Of a DNA stretch of 23,890 nucleotides, positions 1 to 7,605 are shown piece after piece. Location of the stretch: positions 1 through 23,890 of the forward strand of contig CAKSOB010000013.1 of the NCBI GenBank assembly GCA_934476545.1, in the 5' to 3' direction. Source of the DNA: an uncultured Eubacteriales bacterium. GTDB lineage: Bacteria > Bacillota > Clostridia > Oscillospirales > Acutalibacteraceae. Every line of letters begins with the position of its first letter. The first letter of the stretch is position 1. Below the pieces are notes generated by a model. The model saw only the letters and a program-made list of their open reading frames with translations. It had not been told where the DNA came from and did no database searches. A program made the translations under genes and the position numbers.

Positions 1-504
1 ATCTTAACCCGTGTGTACCTGCCAAAATGGATTTTATCCATTGAGAAAATGGGCAACCTATTCTTTAAGATGTGCATTTCTTTTGCCCTTGTGCTGATTT
101 TAATGATCATCTTCCAGGTGCCTTTCAGCTTGCAGCTATTCAACCTGATTCCCGTTACCATAGTCCTGTTGGTGATCACCTTTGGCTTCTCCACCATTCT
201 GCTGCACTTCGGTGTCTTTATGGAGGATCTGTCCAACATCGTCAGCATTTTCCTGCGCTTGCTGTTCTACCTCTCCGGTATCTTCTACAACGTGTATTCC
301 CGTGTGCCGGAGCCGTACAACAAGATTTTGCTCCGTGGTAACCCGGCAGCCTTTATCATTGAGCAAAGCCGGAAGATCATCATTTATCAGCAGGTTCCCG
401 ATTATTTGTGGCTGTCCATTTGGATGGCAATCGGTCTTGCGGTGTCGATCATCGGCGTTGCCACCATTTATAAATACGAAAACAGCTATGCGAAGGTGAT
501 ATGA
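1..504 (+). CDS. ABC-2 type polysaccharide/teichoic acid exporter permease, 3' part
   Basis: This is the C-terminal 167 residues of an integral membrane permease; the frame is open to base 1, so the true start lies upstream of the window. About four hydrophobic segments are visible: around the FFKMC-FALVL stretch, the IPVTIVLLV stretch, the FLRLLFYLSG stretch, and WLSIWMAIGL near the end. The pattern, with a short external loop carrying RVPEPYN, fits the second half of TagG/RfbA-type ABC-2 permeases that export teichoic acids or O-polysaccharides across the cytoplasmic membrane. The stop codon overlaps the start of the next gene, which encodes a matching ATPase, so the two are translationally coupled and almost certainly form one transporter. 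The substrate cannot be read from this fragment; any glycan genes would lie upstream. Confidence 0.85.
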   Translation: MLTRVYLPKWILSIEKMGNLFFKMCISFALVLILMIIFQVPFSLQLFNLIPVTIVLLVITFGFSTILLHFGVFMEDLSNIVSIFLRLLFYLSGIFYNVYSRVPEPYNKILLRGNPAAFIIEQSRKIIIYQQVPDYLWLSIWMAIGLAVSIIGVATIYKYENSYAKVI

Positions 505-1382
505 TGAGTAGTAATGTCAATGCCATCGAGGTACGGGATCTGCGGGTTTCGTACAAAAGCCTGAAGTCCTTTTCCCTCAAGAAATCCATCCTGAAATTTC
601 GGAGAAACAAAAAGGAAGTTTTTGAGGCACTCAAAGGAGTTTCCTTTGATGTAAAAAAAGGCAGCGTTGTAGGAATTGTGGGAAAAAACGGCAGTGGTAA
701 GTCCACGCTGCTCCGCACTGTGGCGGGAATCTATTCCCCTGACAAGGGTACGGTAAACACCTTTGGGCATCCGGTATCGCTACTGGCGATCGGTGTCGGC
801 TTCCAGAAGAACCTTTCCGGACGGGAAAATATCTTCCTTACCGGCTTGCTCATGGGCTTTACCGAGAAAGAAATCCGTCAACGGATCAATGATATTATTG
901 AGTTTTCGGAACTGGGTGAATTTATTGATAAGCCGGTACGAACCTACTCCAGCGGTATGTTCTCCAAGCTGGCGTTCTCTATTACCGCTATCATGGAAAC
1001 CGATATCATGCTCATTGACGAAGTGCTGAGCGTTGGTGACTCCCGCTTTAAGAAGAAAAGCTACAAGAAAATCAAAGAGCTGATTTCCGATAAAAACCGT
1101 ACGGTTATGATTGTTTCGCACAACAACGAAACTCTGCTGAAGCTCTGCACCGAGATTCTTTGGATTAACGAAGGAGAGTTTGTAATGCAGGGCGATCCGG
1201 TAGAAGTCATCGAAAAGTACGAGGAATTTATGGACAACGAGCAGGCTGCTGCCAAGGAAGCCAAAGAGGCCGCAAAAGCTGCCAAGGCTGCAAAGGAAAA
1301 AGCCGCCAAAGAAAAGGCTGAAAAAGAAAAGAAAGCCGCAGAGCAAACCAAAAAAGAACCGGCATCTGCTGCAAAAGAATAA
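501..1382 (+). CDS. ABC exporter ATP-binding subunit (TagH/Wzt type) with Lys/Ala/Glu-rich tail
   Basis: This 293-residue ATPase powers the adjacent permease, exporting a lipid-linked polysaccharide or teichoic acid. Walker A is GKNGSGKST (residues 61-69), the signature is YSSGM (149-153), Walker B is IMLIDE (169-174) and the H-loop is SH (206-207). The short insertion before VFEALKGVSF and the FQKNLSGREN segment are typical of the TagH/RfbB branch. The start overlaps the permease stop (ATGATG, with TGA inside), with AAGGTG as ribosome site; a second ATG one codon later is equally possible. After residue 245 the protein ends in about 48 residues of nearly pure Lys, Ala and Glu, predicted to form a charged helix. 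This replaces the carbohydrate-binding C-terminal domain found in some Wzt proteins. A terminator follows directly. Confidence 0.93.
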   Translation: MMSSNVNAIEVRDLRVSYKSLKSFSLKKSILKFRRNKKEVFEALKGVSFDVKKGSVVGIVGKNGSGKSTLLRTVAGIYSPDKGTVNTFGHPVSLLAIGVGFQKNLSGRENIFLTGLLMGFTEKEIRQRINDIIEFSELGEFIDKPVRTYSSGMFSKLAFSITAIMETDIMLIDEVLSVGDSRFKKKSYKKIKELISDKNRTVMIVSHNNETLLKLCTEILWINEGEFVMQGDPVEVIEKYEEFMDNEQAAAKEAKEAAKAAKAAKEKAAKEKAEKEKKAAEQTKKEPASAAKE

Positions 1383-1388
1383 ACAATG

Positions 1389-1412
1389 GCACACCGCTCG
1401 GTGTGCTTTTTT
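1389..1412 (+). terminator. Rho-independent terminator of the ABC exporter operon
   Basis: A perfect 7-bp stem, GCACACC paired with GGTGTGC around the loop GCTC, is followed by TTTTTT. It begins 7 bases after the ATPase stop codon. Confidence 0.9.
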
Positions 1413-1437
1413 GTTTGCAGAATTCTTTTTTACACAC

Positions 1438-1477
1438 AAAAAAGCCAAGGGTAATTTGGAATCGACCCTTGGCTTTT
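1438..1477 (-). terminator. Terminator of the large SH3/Big2 protein, probably bidirectional
   Basis: GCCAAGGGT (1444-1452) pairs perfectly with ACCCTTGGC (1465-1473). On the minus strand the stem is followed by six T, just past the stop codon at 1479. On the plus strand it is followed by TTTT, so it may also back up the exporter terminator. Confidence 0.88.
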
Positions 1478-1478
1478 G

Positions 1479-4400
1479 TTATACTTTTTTCAAATACTTG
1501 GCTGCAACGTAGTAATACTTGCCGCTCATTTTCACTTTATACCATTTATAGCCGTTTGCGGTTTTTCTGTATCCGCTGACGACAGAAACAGTTTTTCCAC
1601 TTTTGAGAACGCCCATATCCTTACCGGATGTGGAAGGCTTTGCACGGTAATGCACTGCCTCTACTGCTTTGTACTTAACCAGTACCTCCGGCTTCCTCAC
1701 TGTGATTTTACACTTGGCTTTTTTGCCGTTAGAAGTCTTTGCGGTAATGGTTACGGTACCGGATTTCTTGCCCTTCACAACCCCGCCTTTTGTTACCGTT
1801 GCGATAGCAGGGTTACTGCTGCTCCAAGATACGGTTTTGTCGGCTGCATTGGAAGGTGCTACCGTTGCTTTCAGCGTTAGGGTATTCCCTGTCAACAGAT
1901 TGGCAGTCGTTTTATTCAGCTTTACAGATTTGACTGCCACAGGGTTTTTTACGGTAATTTTGCAGGTTGCTTTTTTGCCATTGGAAGACGTTGCCGTAAT
2001 GGTAGCGCTGCCTGCCTTGATGCCTTTCACCACACCCTTAGCGGTTACCGTTGCCACAGAGGGCTTACTGCTGCTCCATTTTACGGTTTTATCGGTAGCG
2101 TTGGTAGGAGTCACTGCGGCTTTCAATGTGACGGTGCTTCCTTTGAGAAGGGTGGCGCTGCTGTCACTGAGCGTTACCGCTGTCACCGCCACCGGTGCTT
2201 TTTTTAAGTACTTTGCTGCAATGTAATAATACTTCCCGCTCTTTTTAAGCTTATACCACTTTAAGTTGTTGGCAGTTTTGCTGTATCCGCTGACAACCGA
2301 AACGGATGCGCCCTTCTTCAAGATGCCTGCGGATTTGCCGGTGGAGGACGGTGTGATGCGATAATGCACTTGCTCCGTAGTGAGATACTTTACCAATATC
2401 TCCGGGGCTTTTACCGTAACCTTGCAGGTTGCGGTCTTTTTATTGTTGGAGGTAGCGGTAATAGTTACGGTACCGGCTTTCACGCCATGCACCACGCCCG
2501 CTGCATCTACTGTGGCAATGGTTTTATCGCTGCTGCTCCATGTTACGGATGGATCTGCAGCATTCTCCGGTGATACGGTAGCAGTGAGAGCGACAGTTTC
2601 TCCCTCGGTTACAGAGGCGGTGGTGCTGCTCAATACAACGCTTTTTACCGCTACGGGATTCTGTACCGTTACGGTGCAGGTTGCCTTTTTGCCGTTGGTA
2701 GACTTTGCGGTAATGGTCACACTGCCTTTCTTTACACCGGTTACCACGCCCTCAGAAGAGACAGTAGCGATGGTTTTATCCGAAGTAGACCACTTGATCG
2801 TTTTGTCGGCAGCGTTTTCCGGGGTTACTTCCGCAGCAAGCTCCAGTGTTTTTCCAACGGTGACCGATGCTTTTGCCGGAGTAACGGTTACCTTAGTAAC
2901 CTCTACCTTTGGTGTGACTGTTATCGTACAGGTTGCGGTCTTGCCGTTGTTGGATTTTGCGGTAATCTTTGCGGTGCCTGCCTTTACGCCGGTGACCACA
3001 CCCTTAGAGGTTACGGTTGCCACAGACTTATCGCTGCTGCTCCAAGTGATGGTCTTATTCTCCGCATCAGATGGCGTAATGGTAGCGGTCAGCGTGAGTT
3101 TTTCATCCTCACTCACTTCTGCCTTGCTGTGATTCAGCTTTACCGCCGTCACAGCAACGTTGGCTTTCTTTAAATATTGAGAAGCAATATAGTAATAGGT
3201 ATGGTTCAGCTTGATTTGATACCAAGTGATGTTATCTGCCTTTTTGCTGTATCCCTCTACCACTTGCACCGTGGTGCCGGTTGGCAGGGTATTCTTTACC
3301 GAACCGCTTAGGCTTGGGCTTGTCCGATAATTCACGGTGGTGGTGATCTTATACTCGGTGAGAACCTCCGGTTCTTTTACCGTTACGGTACAGGTTGCCG
3401 TCAAACCGTCTGCATTCTTGACGGTAATTTTTGTGGTACCCTTTTTTACAGCGGTGATCACACCCTTAGAGGTAACAGTGGCAACGCTCTTATCGGAGCT
3501 GCTCCAAGTTACGGTTTGGGATTGTGTGGACGGTGTTACCTTGGCAGTCAAGGTGAGGGTTTTGCCCTCCTCCAAAGAAGCAGAGGTTTTGCTCAGCGTA
3601 ATCTTTGGTTCGTTGGCAATTTCTTCCGGGGTTTTCAAATACTCGGCAAAAGCGTAGTAGTAGTCATTGCCGATTTTAATCTTGTACCAAAGTCCCAGAT
3701 CATTCGTCTCTGTTGCTCCCTGTATCACCTTAACTGCAGCACCCTTTGTCAAGGTGCCCTTTAAGGCGCCACCGGGAGAAGCTCGGTAATTCAGCGCGTC
3801 GGTGGTAACGTAATCCAACAAGGTTTCCTTTTCTGTTACGGTGACGGTACAGGTGGCTTTGATGCCATTTTCTGTCTTTGCCGTAATCACTGCCGTACCT
3901 TCCTTTACACCGGTAATCACGCCGGCAGAGGATACCTTTGCAATGGTTTTATCGCTACTGCTCCAGGTAATGTCGCTTTCCGCACCGGCAGGGCGAATCG
4001 CCGCATTCAGCGTAAATTTACCTTCCACTGCAACGGAGCATTTGGTTTCACTGAGCACAATCTCGGTAGGTGCTACAATGATTTTTTTCAAGTAATCAGA
4101 GGCAACATAGTAGTAGCTGTTATTCACTTTAATTTTGTACCAAGTGTAGCCGTTGGCAACTTGAGCATAGCCTGCCACCACTTGAACAGTATCTTCTTTT
4201 TTAAGCGTTCCCTTTGACTTACCGGAGGTACTTGGTTTATCTCGATAATTCACACTGTCCCCGGTTACTTCATAGGGAATCAACTGCTCACTGGGGTTGA
4301 TAGTTCCGCCGTCTACATCGTAGGCAGCCAACTGATATACACTGGTGTGGTCATAGTCGCCATACAGACTGGTTTTCAGATAGCCCGGGTCCATGATGAT

Positions 4401-5807
4401 CACATCGCCGTTGGCAGCGTAATCTACCGCAACCCAGTGTCCGCCGTTATTTACGCTGACAACAACCTGACGACCGGCATCCAAATGAGATTGAATGATT
4501 TCGGTTTTTTCCGCTTTGCTCAAGCCGGACAGCTTGTAATTCCAAACATTCACCTGAAACTCCGGAATGACCTCCGAAACCTTATACCAATACAAGTTAC
4601 CGCCGGAGGCAAAGCCGCCGTTGTTGTTCAGCATGGTAACAAAGGTGCCGGGGTCAAAATCATCCTCGGAGCGAATGCCGGAATGAACGGCGCACATTGC
4701 CAAACTGGTAACTAAGCATCCGATGGAACGCATGGTACCACCGTTGCCCACCGGCAAGGAACCCCACCGGCTGTCGTACTGCTTCCAAGTTTTATAAACA
4801 CCGGTGGCTACTCCGTTTACATGGGTTTGCGGTACCTCCAGAGAATCCGTCAAAGCGGCTGCCGGTGCAGAAGCGGTGAGAACATCCTCTCCGTCCAACA
4901 GGGTGAAGGTTGTGCAGTCCTCACTCTCAGTGGTTTCGGTCCCGGAGGACAAATCATACCGCACAACGGGAGATTCCTCTCCTCGCTCTTTGTAGTACAC
5001 ATTCCCATTCTCGGCAACGATGTTGCAAACGGCGCTGTTGGTGAGCGTCTCCTCCGACTCACCGGTTACAGATACCTGATGCAGACGATACTCGTCACTG
5101 GTGTCCGCAAAGTAAACGGTATCGTTTGCAATGTCAAAGCTACCGCCGGACTGGGTTACCTCTGTGGTTTCGCCGGTTGCGTAAGAATACACATAGATGG
5201 GTGTGTTACCATTTTCATCACATGTACTGTATGCGAAACCGCTGTCATAGAGCAAAAATCCGGTTACATCGGAGCGATCGCCCAAGAGGGTTTCCTGCGC
5301 TCCCGTTTGAATGTTCAGGGAACGAACCGTTCCATTGGTGATAAAGTAGCAGATGCCCTTTTGCACAATCAGGTTCTTAATGCCTTTTTCCAAGTCGATG
5401 GCAAACAAGGTGCCGTACTGCCCTGTGGAGAGGTCATATCTGCCGATTTTGGTCAGCCCCTCTGCACCGTCTACCACGGTGTAATACAGGCTGCCCTCCC
5501 ATAAATTCAAATATTGCACACCGAAATCGGTGAGTTTTGTTATATTTCCGTTCTGATTGCGGTACAAGCATCCACTATCTTCCGGATCGGCATAGTATAC
5601 CGTATCTTCATCAGAAACCGCCATGCCGCCGTTCAACAAATTTCCTGTACTGCCGCTTTCTTCCGCCGCAGGCAAGTCCTCTGTTTCCGTCGAAATAGTC
5701 GGAGCTTGTTCACTTGTGGATGTCTCCACTGCCAGCGCTGTGATGGGCAGAGATGCCGCCATCATCATAGCCGCTAGCAACGCACACAGAATCCTGTTAC
5801 ATCGCAT
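1479..5807 (-). CDS. Secreted multidomain protein: propeller-like region, C39-like peptidase, 5 SH3 and 7 Big2 domains
   Basis: A 1442-residue exported protein, probably acting at the cell wall. The ATG at 5807 is chosen because GGAGG lies 7 bases upstream and MRCNRILCALL starts a good signal peptide ending near ALA. Residues about 55-320 hold repeated VYYAD/LYYTV/VYFAD strands resembling a DUF5050-type beta-propeller. Residues about 340-490 look like a C39-family cysteine peptidase: KQYDSRWG (oxyanion Gln), Cys364 in SIGCLVTS, His457 in GHWVAV and Asp473 in MDPG. From about residue 507 to the end the order is SH3, Big2, SH3, Big2, SH3, three Big2, SH3, two Big2, SH3. SH3 copies show (N/H)YR...P and WYxIK/YYYVAxxYLKK; Big2 copies show TWSSSDKxxATV. 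Bacterial SH3 domains often bind peptidoglycan and Big2 domains act as spacers, so cell-wall tethering is the likely role. The target of the peptidase is unknown. Confidence 0.93.
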   Translation of the reverse strand: MRCNRILCALLAAMMMAASLPITALAVETSTSEQAPTISTETEDLPAAEESGSTGNLLNGGMAVSDEDTVYYADPEDSGCLYRNQNGNITKLTDFGVQYLNLWEGSLYYTVVDGAEGLTKIGRYDLSTGQYGTLFAIDLEKGIKNLIVQKGICYFITNGTVRSLNIQTGAQETLLGDRSDVTGFLLYDSGFAYSTCDENGNTPIYVYSYATGETTEVTQSGGSFDIANDTVYFADTSDEYRLHQVSVTGESEETLTNSAVCNIVAENGNVYYKERGEESPVVRYDLSSGTETTESEDCTTFTLLDGEDVLTASAPAAALTDSLEVPQTHVNGVATGVYKTWKQYDSRWGSLPVGNGGTMRSIGCLVTSLAMCAVHSGIRSEDDFDPGTFVTMLNNNGGFASGGNLYWYKVSEVIPEFQVNVWNYKLSGLSKAEKTEIIQSHLDAGRQVVVSVNNGGHWVAVDYAANGDVIIMDPGYLKTSLYGDYDHTSVYQLAAYDVDGGTINPSEQLIPYEVTGDSVNYRDKPSTSGKSKGTLKKEDTVQVVAGYAQVANGYTWYKIKVNNSYYYVASDYLKKIIVAPTEIVLSETKCSVAVEGKFTLNAAIRPAGAESDITWSSSDKTIAKVSSAGVITGVKEGTAVITAKTENGIKATCTVTVTEKETLLDYVTTDALNYRASPGGALKGTLTKGAAVKVIQGATETNDLGLWYKIKIGNDYYYAFAEYLKTPEEIANEPKITLSKTSASLEEGKTLTLTAKVTPSTQSQTVTWSSSDKSVATVTSKGVITAVKKGTTKITVKNADGLTATCTVTVKEPEVLTEYKITTTVNYRTSPSLSGSVKNTLPTGTTVQVVEGYSKKADNITWYQIKLNHTYYYIASQYLKKANVAVTAVKLNHSKAEVSEDEKLTLTATITPSDAENKTITWSSSDKSVATVTSKGVVTGVKAGTAKITAKSNNGKTATCTITVTPKVEVTKVTVTPAKASVTVGKTLELAAEVTPENAADKTIKWSTSDKTIATVSSEGVVTGVKKGSVTITAKSTNGKKATCTVTVQNPVAVKSVVLSSTTASVTEGETVALTATVSPENAADPSVTWSSSDKTIATVDAAGVVHGVKAGTVTITATSNNKKTATCKVTVKAPEILVKYLTTEQVHYRITPSSTGKSAGILKKGASVSVVSGYSKTANNLKWYKLKKSGKYYYIAAKYLKKAPVAVTAVTLSDSSATLLKGSTVTLKAAVTPTNATDKTVKWSSSKPSVATVTAKGVVKGIKAGSATITATSSNGKKATCKITVKNPVAVKSVKLNKTTANLLTGNTLTLKATVAPSNAADKTVSWSSSNPAIATVTKGGVVKGKKSGTVTITAKTSNGKKAKCKITVRKPEVLVKYKAVEAVHYRAKPSTSGKDMGVLKSGKTVSVVSGYRKTANGYKWYKVKMSGKYYYVAAKYLKKV
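1482..4290 (-). repeat. Coding repeat array: 5 SH3 and 7 Big2 modules
   Basis: Inside the large secreted protein, SH3 modules of about 65 residues alternate with Big2 modules of about 80 residues. The last five Big2 copies are close to one another (recurrent AADKT, WSSSDK/WSSS, NGKKATC). The modules toward the C-terminus are richer in Lys than those near the peptidase. This is protein-level repetition and explains the periodic look of the DNA here. Confidence 0.9.
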
Positions 5808-5898
5808 CTGTGAACCTCCAATTCCAAAAATCAAAAGAGCCGATTTCTTTCAAAAAATGAAAAAATCCTACTGAAAAACAGATTGCTCTTCTAACAAT

Positions 5899-5927
5899 AG
5901 AATACCAAATCCTGACGAAAAAGGCAA
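5899..5927 (-). promoter_or_regulatory. Candidate promoter of the large SH3/Big2 gene
   Basis: On the minus strand TTGCCT (5922-5927) and TATTCT (5899-5904) are separated by 17 bases, about 90 bases before the start codon. It is a plausible but imperfect sigma-A match. Confidence 0.4.
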
Positions 5928-6069
5928 CAAAGCCAGCTCCTCGACGGGCAAAATTAACAATCATTTCACAGAATTGTCACATTTTTCCAGCTGTGCTTCG
6001 GCATATCCCTACAAAAAGAACGGAAATCTCGGTAAGGAATTGCCGAAAAAATCCCTAACTTTTTTTAAA

Positions 6070-6098
6070 TATAAAAAAACCGCCGAATGCTCTTCGAC
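6070..6098 (-). terminator. Terminator of the 96-aa hypothetical gene
   Basis: On the minus strand CCGTCGAA and TTCGGCGG pair around GAGCA with one mismatch, followed by seven T. It lies just past the stop at 6107. Confidence 0.75.
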
Positions 6099-6106
6099 GG
6101 AACTGC

Positions 6107-6397
6107 TTAAATTTCATAATGATTTGCTAACACACGCTCCATCGCATGACCGATGGCAACATCGCCGCCACCGTGATGGATAAGACGATGGGCATACGCC
6201 ACGGCAAAGGCAATGTGATTGGTTACCAAATACGCCCGTAAAAAACCCGCATGACGGCGACGAAACCGGAGGGAGAGCGCTTCCTGCTCAATTTGCTCCG
6301 CTATTTCATCGCAGAGCTTACGGGCATTTTGTTGAATTTCTTCATGGGTCAAATGGTCTGCGTGGGGGTGCTGCATGGTTGCCAAATTGCTTTTCAT
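6107..6397 (-). CDS. Hypothetical 96-residue cytosolic protein
   Basis: I do not recognise the family. The ATG at 6397 is preferred because GAAAGAAGGA lies 7 bases upstream; an ATGATG pair about 54-57 bases further upstream (after AAAAAGGA) could give an N-terminus 18-19 residues longer. The protein has no signal peptide or convincing membrane segment. Residues about 22-45 form an acidic amphipathic helix (LTHEEIQQNARKLCDEIAEQ). An Arg-rich patch (RFRRRHAG) and a His-rich second half with LIHHGGGD and IGHAMERV follow. A terminator directly downstream supports it being expressed. The clustered His residues could bind a metal, but that is only a guess. Confidence 0.6.
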   Translation of the reverse strand: MKSNLATMQHPHADHLTHEEIQQNARKLCDEIAEQIEQEALSLRFRRRHAGFLRAYLVTNHIAFAVAYAHRLIHHGGGDVAIGHAMERVLANHYEI

Positions 6398-6495
6398 GAT
6401 GATTCCTTCTTTCCTGACCGCTGCAAAGCCTGTCGGAGTTTGTAAGTTCATCATAATCCTTTTTACGGTGATTGGCAAGGGGGTTTTTGAAAAAA

Positions 6496-6718
6496 TCACA
6501 GGTCCTGCATCCCTTTGGTAACACGAATGCTTTCCCCCAGATATAGGGAATCTTCTTCCAAAATTTGACTTACCACTGCAATCAGGGATGAAATGATTGG
6601 GATGTAGCCCTTTACGATTCGCTTTTTTCATCAATACGAAGACAGACTCCGCTCCTTCTCGAAGATACTCGGTATGCAGAATGGTGCAACGCAGGGTACT
6701 TGCTTCGATGACATTCAC
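6496..6718 (-). pseudogene. Small ORF disrupted by a one-base frame change at an A6 run
   Basis: The minus-strand frame starting at ATG 6718 (GAAAGG upstream, in-frame stop just before it) reads MNVIEASTLRC to VFVLMKK. At an AAAAAA run (plus-strand T6, 6623-6628) the coding look moves to the neighbouring frame. That frame then reads RIVKGYIPIISSLIAVV, continues through LEEDSLYLGESIRV and stops at 6496. Removing one A joins both parts into about 73 residues, or gives a fresh start at the ATG before the run. I do not recognise either part. It lies directly upstream of the 96-aa gene in the same direction. It could be a decayed gene, a frameshifting gene or a base-call error. Confidence 0.35.
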
Positions 6719-7033
6719 TGCCTTTCGGTTTGGAATTTGTTACCTAAAGGGCTACGGCGCAACACCGGAATACATTGAATACGGTGCTTTTTGCAAACTG
6801 CCATCGGACAAGGCGACGTTAGAGGCATGATGCCAAATCATTCTGTGGCAGTGAGCGCACTACAAGGAGGTGTTGCAGTCTAGCTTACCGAGCGCCGCAC
6901 AGAGAAACATAAAAAGAATCGTAACGAATAAAAATAAAGCTGTGTGAATTTTGTGTTGTTTTGAGAGAAAAAGCGACAAAATCTGCAAGGCTGAAAAAGA
7001 ATCATAAAAATTTGTAGATTTATAAAAAAAGCA
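6719..7033. other. Intergenic stretch without a supported gene
   Basis: About 315 bases with no convincing gene. The part after 6900 is strongly A+T-rich and leads into the tRNA promoter. A strong AAGGAGGTG ribosome-site-like sequence sits at 6864-6872, but only a 25-codon frame follows it. An overlapping short frame ends in SALQGGVAV at about 6884. I see no RNA family signature. Confidence 0.4.
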
Positions 7034-7062
7034 TTGACAAATAAAATGGAGTGTGATAGAAT
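7034..7062 (+). promoter_or_regulatory. Promoter of the serine tRNA pair
   Basis: TTGACA (7034-7039), a 17-base spacer and TAGAAT (7057-7062). Transcription would begin near 7069, about 20 bases before the first tRNA. Confidence 0.85.
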
Positions 7063-7088
7063 AAATATCGTTGCAATGCAGCGTGAAT

Positions 7089-7177
7089 GGAGGAGTGTCC
7101 GAGTGGTTTAAGGAGCTAGTCTTGAAAACTAGTGATCTCGCAAGGGACCAAGAGTTCGAATCTCTTCTCCTCCGCCA
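7089..7177 (+). tRNA. tRNA-Ser (anticodon UGA), CCA encoded
   Basis: The acceptor stem GGAGGAG pairs with CTCCTCC. The anticodon stem CTAGT/ACTAG encloses the loop CTTGAAA with anticodon TGA. A long variable arm, typical of serine tRNAs, precedes the GTTCGAATC T-loop. Discriminator G and an encoded CCA end the gene. It reads UCA and, by wobble, other UCN codons. Confidence 0.96.
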
Positions 7178-7219
7178 TTTTGCTTACACCATTTCATATG
7201 TATTTATAAATTCACACAT

Positions 7220-7309
7220 GGAGAAATACCCAAGTGGTGAAGGGGCTCCCCTGCTAAGGGAGTAGGTCGGGTAACCGGCGCGAGGGTTCAAATCCCTCTT
7301 TCTCCGCCA
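7220..7309 (+). tRNA. tRNA-Ser (anticodon GCU), CCA encoded
   Basis: The acceptor stem GGAGAAA pairs with TTTCTCC. The anticodon stem CTCCC/GGGAG encloses CTGCTAA with anticodon GCT. A long variable arm and the T-loop GTTCAAATC follow, with discriminator G and encoded CCA. It reads AGC/AGU codons and shares the transcript of the upstream tRNA-Ser, 42 bases away. Confidence 0.96.
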
Positions 7310-7313
7310 TAAA

Positions 7314-7350
7314 TCCACCGTAATTTTGTTAGAATTACGGTGGACTTTTT
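7314..7350 (+). terminator. Terminator of the serine tRNA operon
   Basis: A perfect 12-bp stem (TCCACCGTAATT with AATTACGGTGGA, 7-base loop) is followed by CTTTTT, five bases after the second tRNA. Confidence 0.92.
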
Positions 7351-7405
7351 ATATGCCCGAAAACCGATTCAGTTTAAAATCAGGCTTTTCGGCTGTACAT
7401 AAGCG

Positions 7406-7438
7406 AACCCCGCTGCAGAGTAATTCTGCGGCGGGGTT
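7406..7438. repeat. Strong inverted repeat between the tRNAs and the accessory block
   Basis: AACCCCGC (7406-7413) pairs with GCGGGGTT (7431-7438); a T-G pair and GCAGA/TCTGC extend it to about 14 pairs around a 5-base loop. No good T-tract follows on either strand, so it is not a clear terminator. Confidence 0.6.
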
Positions 7439-7564
7439 TCGTTCGTTTGGATTTAAAAAATTTATTGATACAGGCACTGATCCTCTACGCACGATTACTG
7501 ATGTAACACCCTCGATAGTTATTCTTTCATCAATGGTGTTATTCTATAGTTCTTTTTGCAAGCA

Positions 7565-7596
7565 GGACTGTGCCCGAAAAAGCGCAGGCACAGTCC
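7565..7596 (-). terminator. Hairpin after the last gene of the lipoprotein operon
   Basis: GGACTGTGCC (7565-7574) and GGCACAGTCC (7587-7596) form a perfect 10-bp stem starting 9 bases past the stop codon at 7606. The minus strand continues TGCTTGC rather than with a run of T, so this is a weak terminator or a transcript-end stabiliser. Confidence 0.45.
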
Positions 7597-7605
7597 CCCG
7601 AATTT

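Noticed and set aside
780..1448. A 222-aa minus-strand frame opposite the ABC ATPase
   Set aside because: Reads the Lys/Ala-rich tail in antisense (Phe/Cys/Leu-rich) and runs through the terminator.
2380..3132. A 250-aa plus-strand open frame opposite the Big2 array
   Set aside because: Antisense shadow of the repeated Thr/Val-rich domains; no ribosome site, and the minus frame has clear domain motifs throughout.
1482..4290. Possible CRISPR or DNA tandem repeat
   Set aside because: The periodicity is protein-level domain repetition in one long open frame; units diverge at DNA level and there are no spacers.
6597..6830. A 77-aa plus-strand frame opposite the disrupted ORF
   Set aside because: No ribosome site. 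Only its last part looks protein-like, and a competing minus frame is better supported.
6864..6884. An ideal AAGGAGGTG ribosome-site sequence
   Set aside because: Only a 25-codon frame follows, with no motif or conservation visible; kept as a note only.
7150..7350. tRNA 3' end as an integration site with a matching direct repeat near 15000
   Set aside because: I could not find a copy of the tRNA-Ser T-arm/acceptor sequence near the far edge, and no integrase gene is present.
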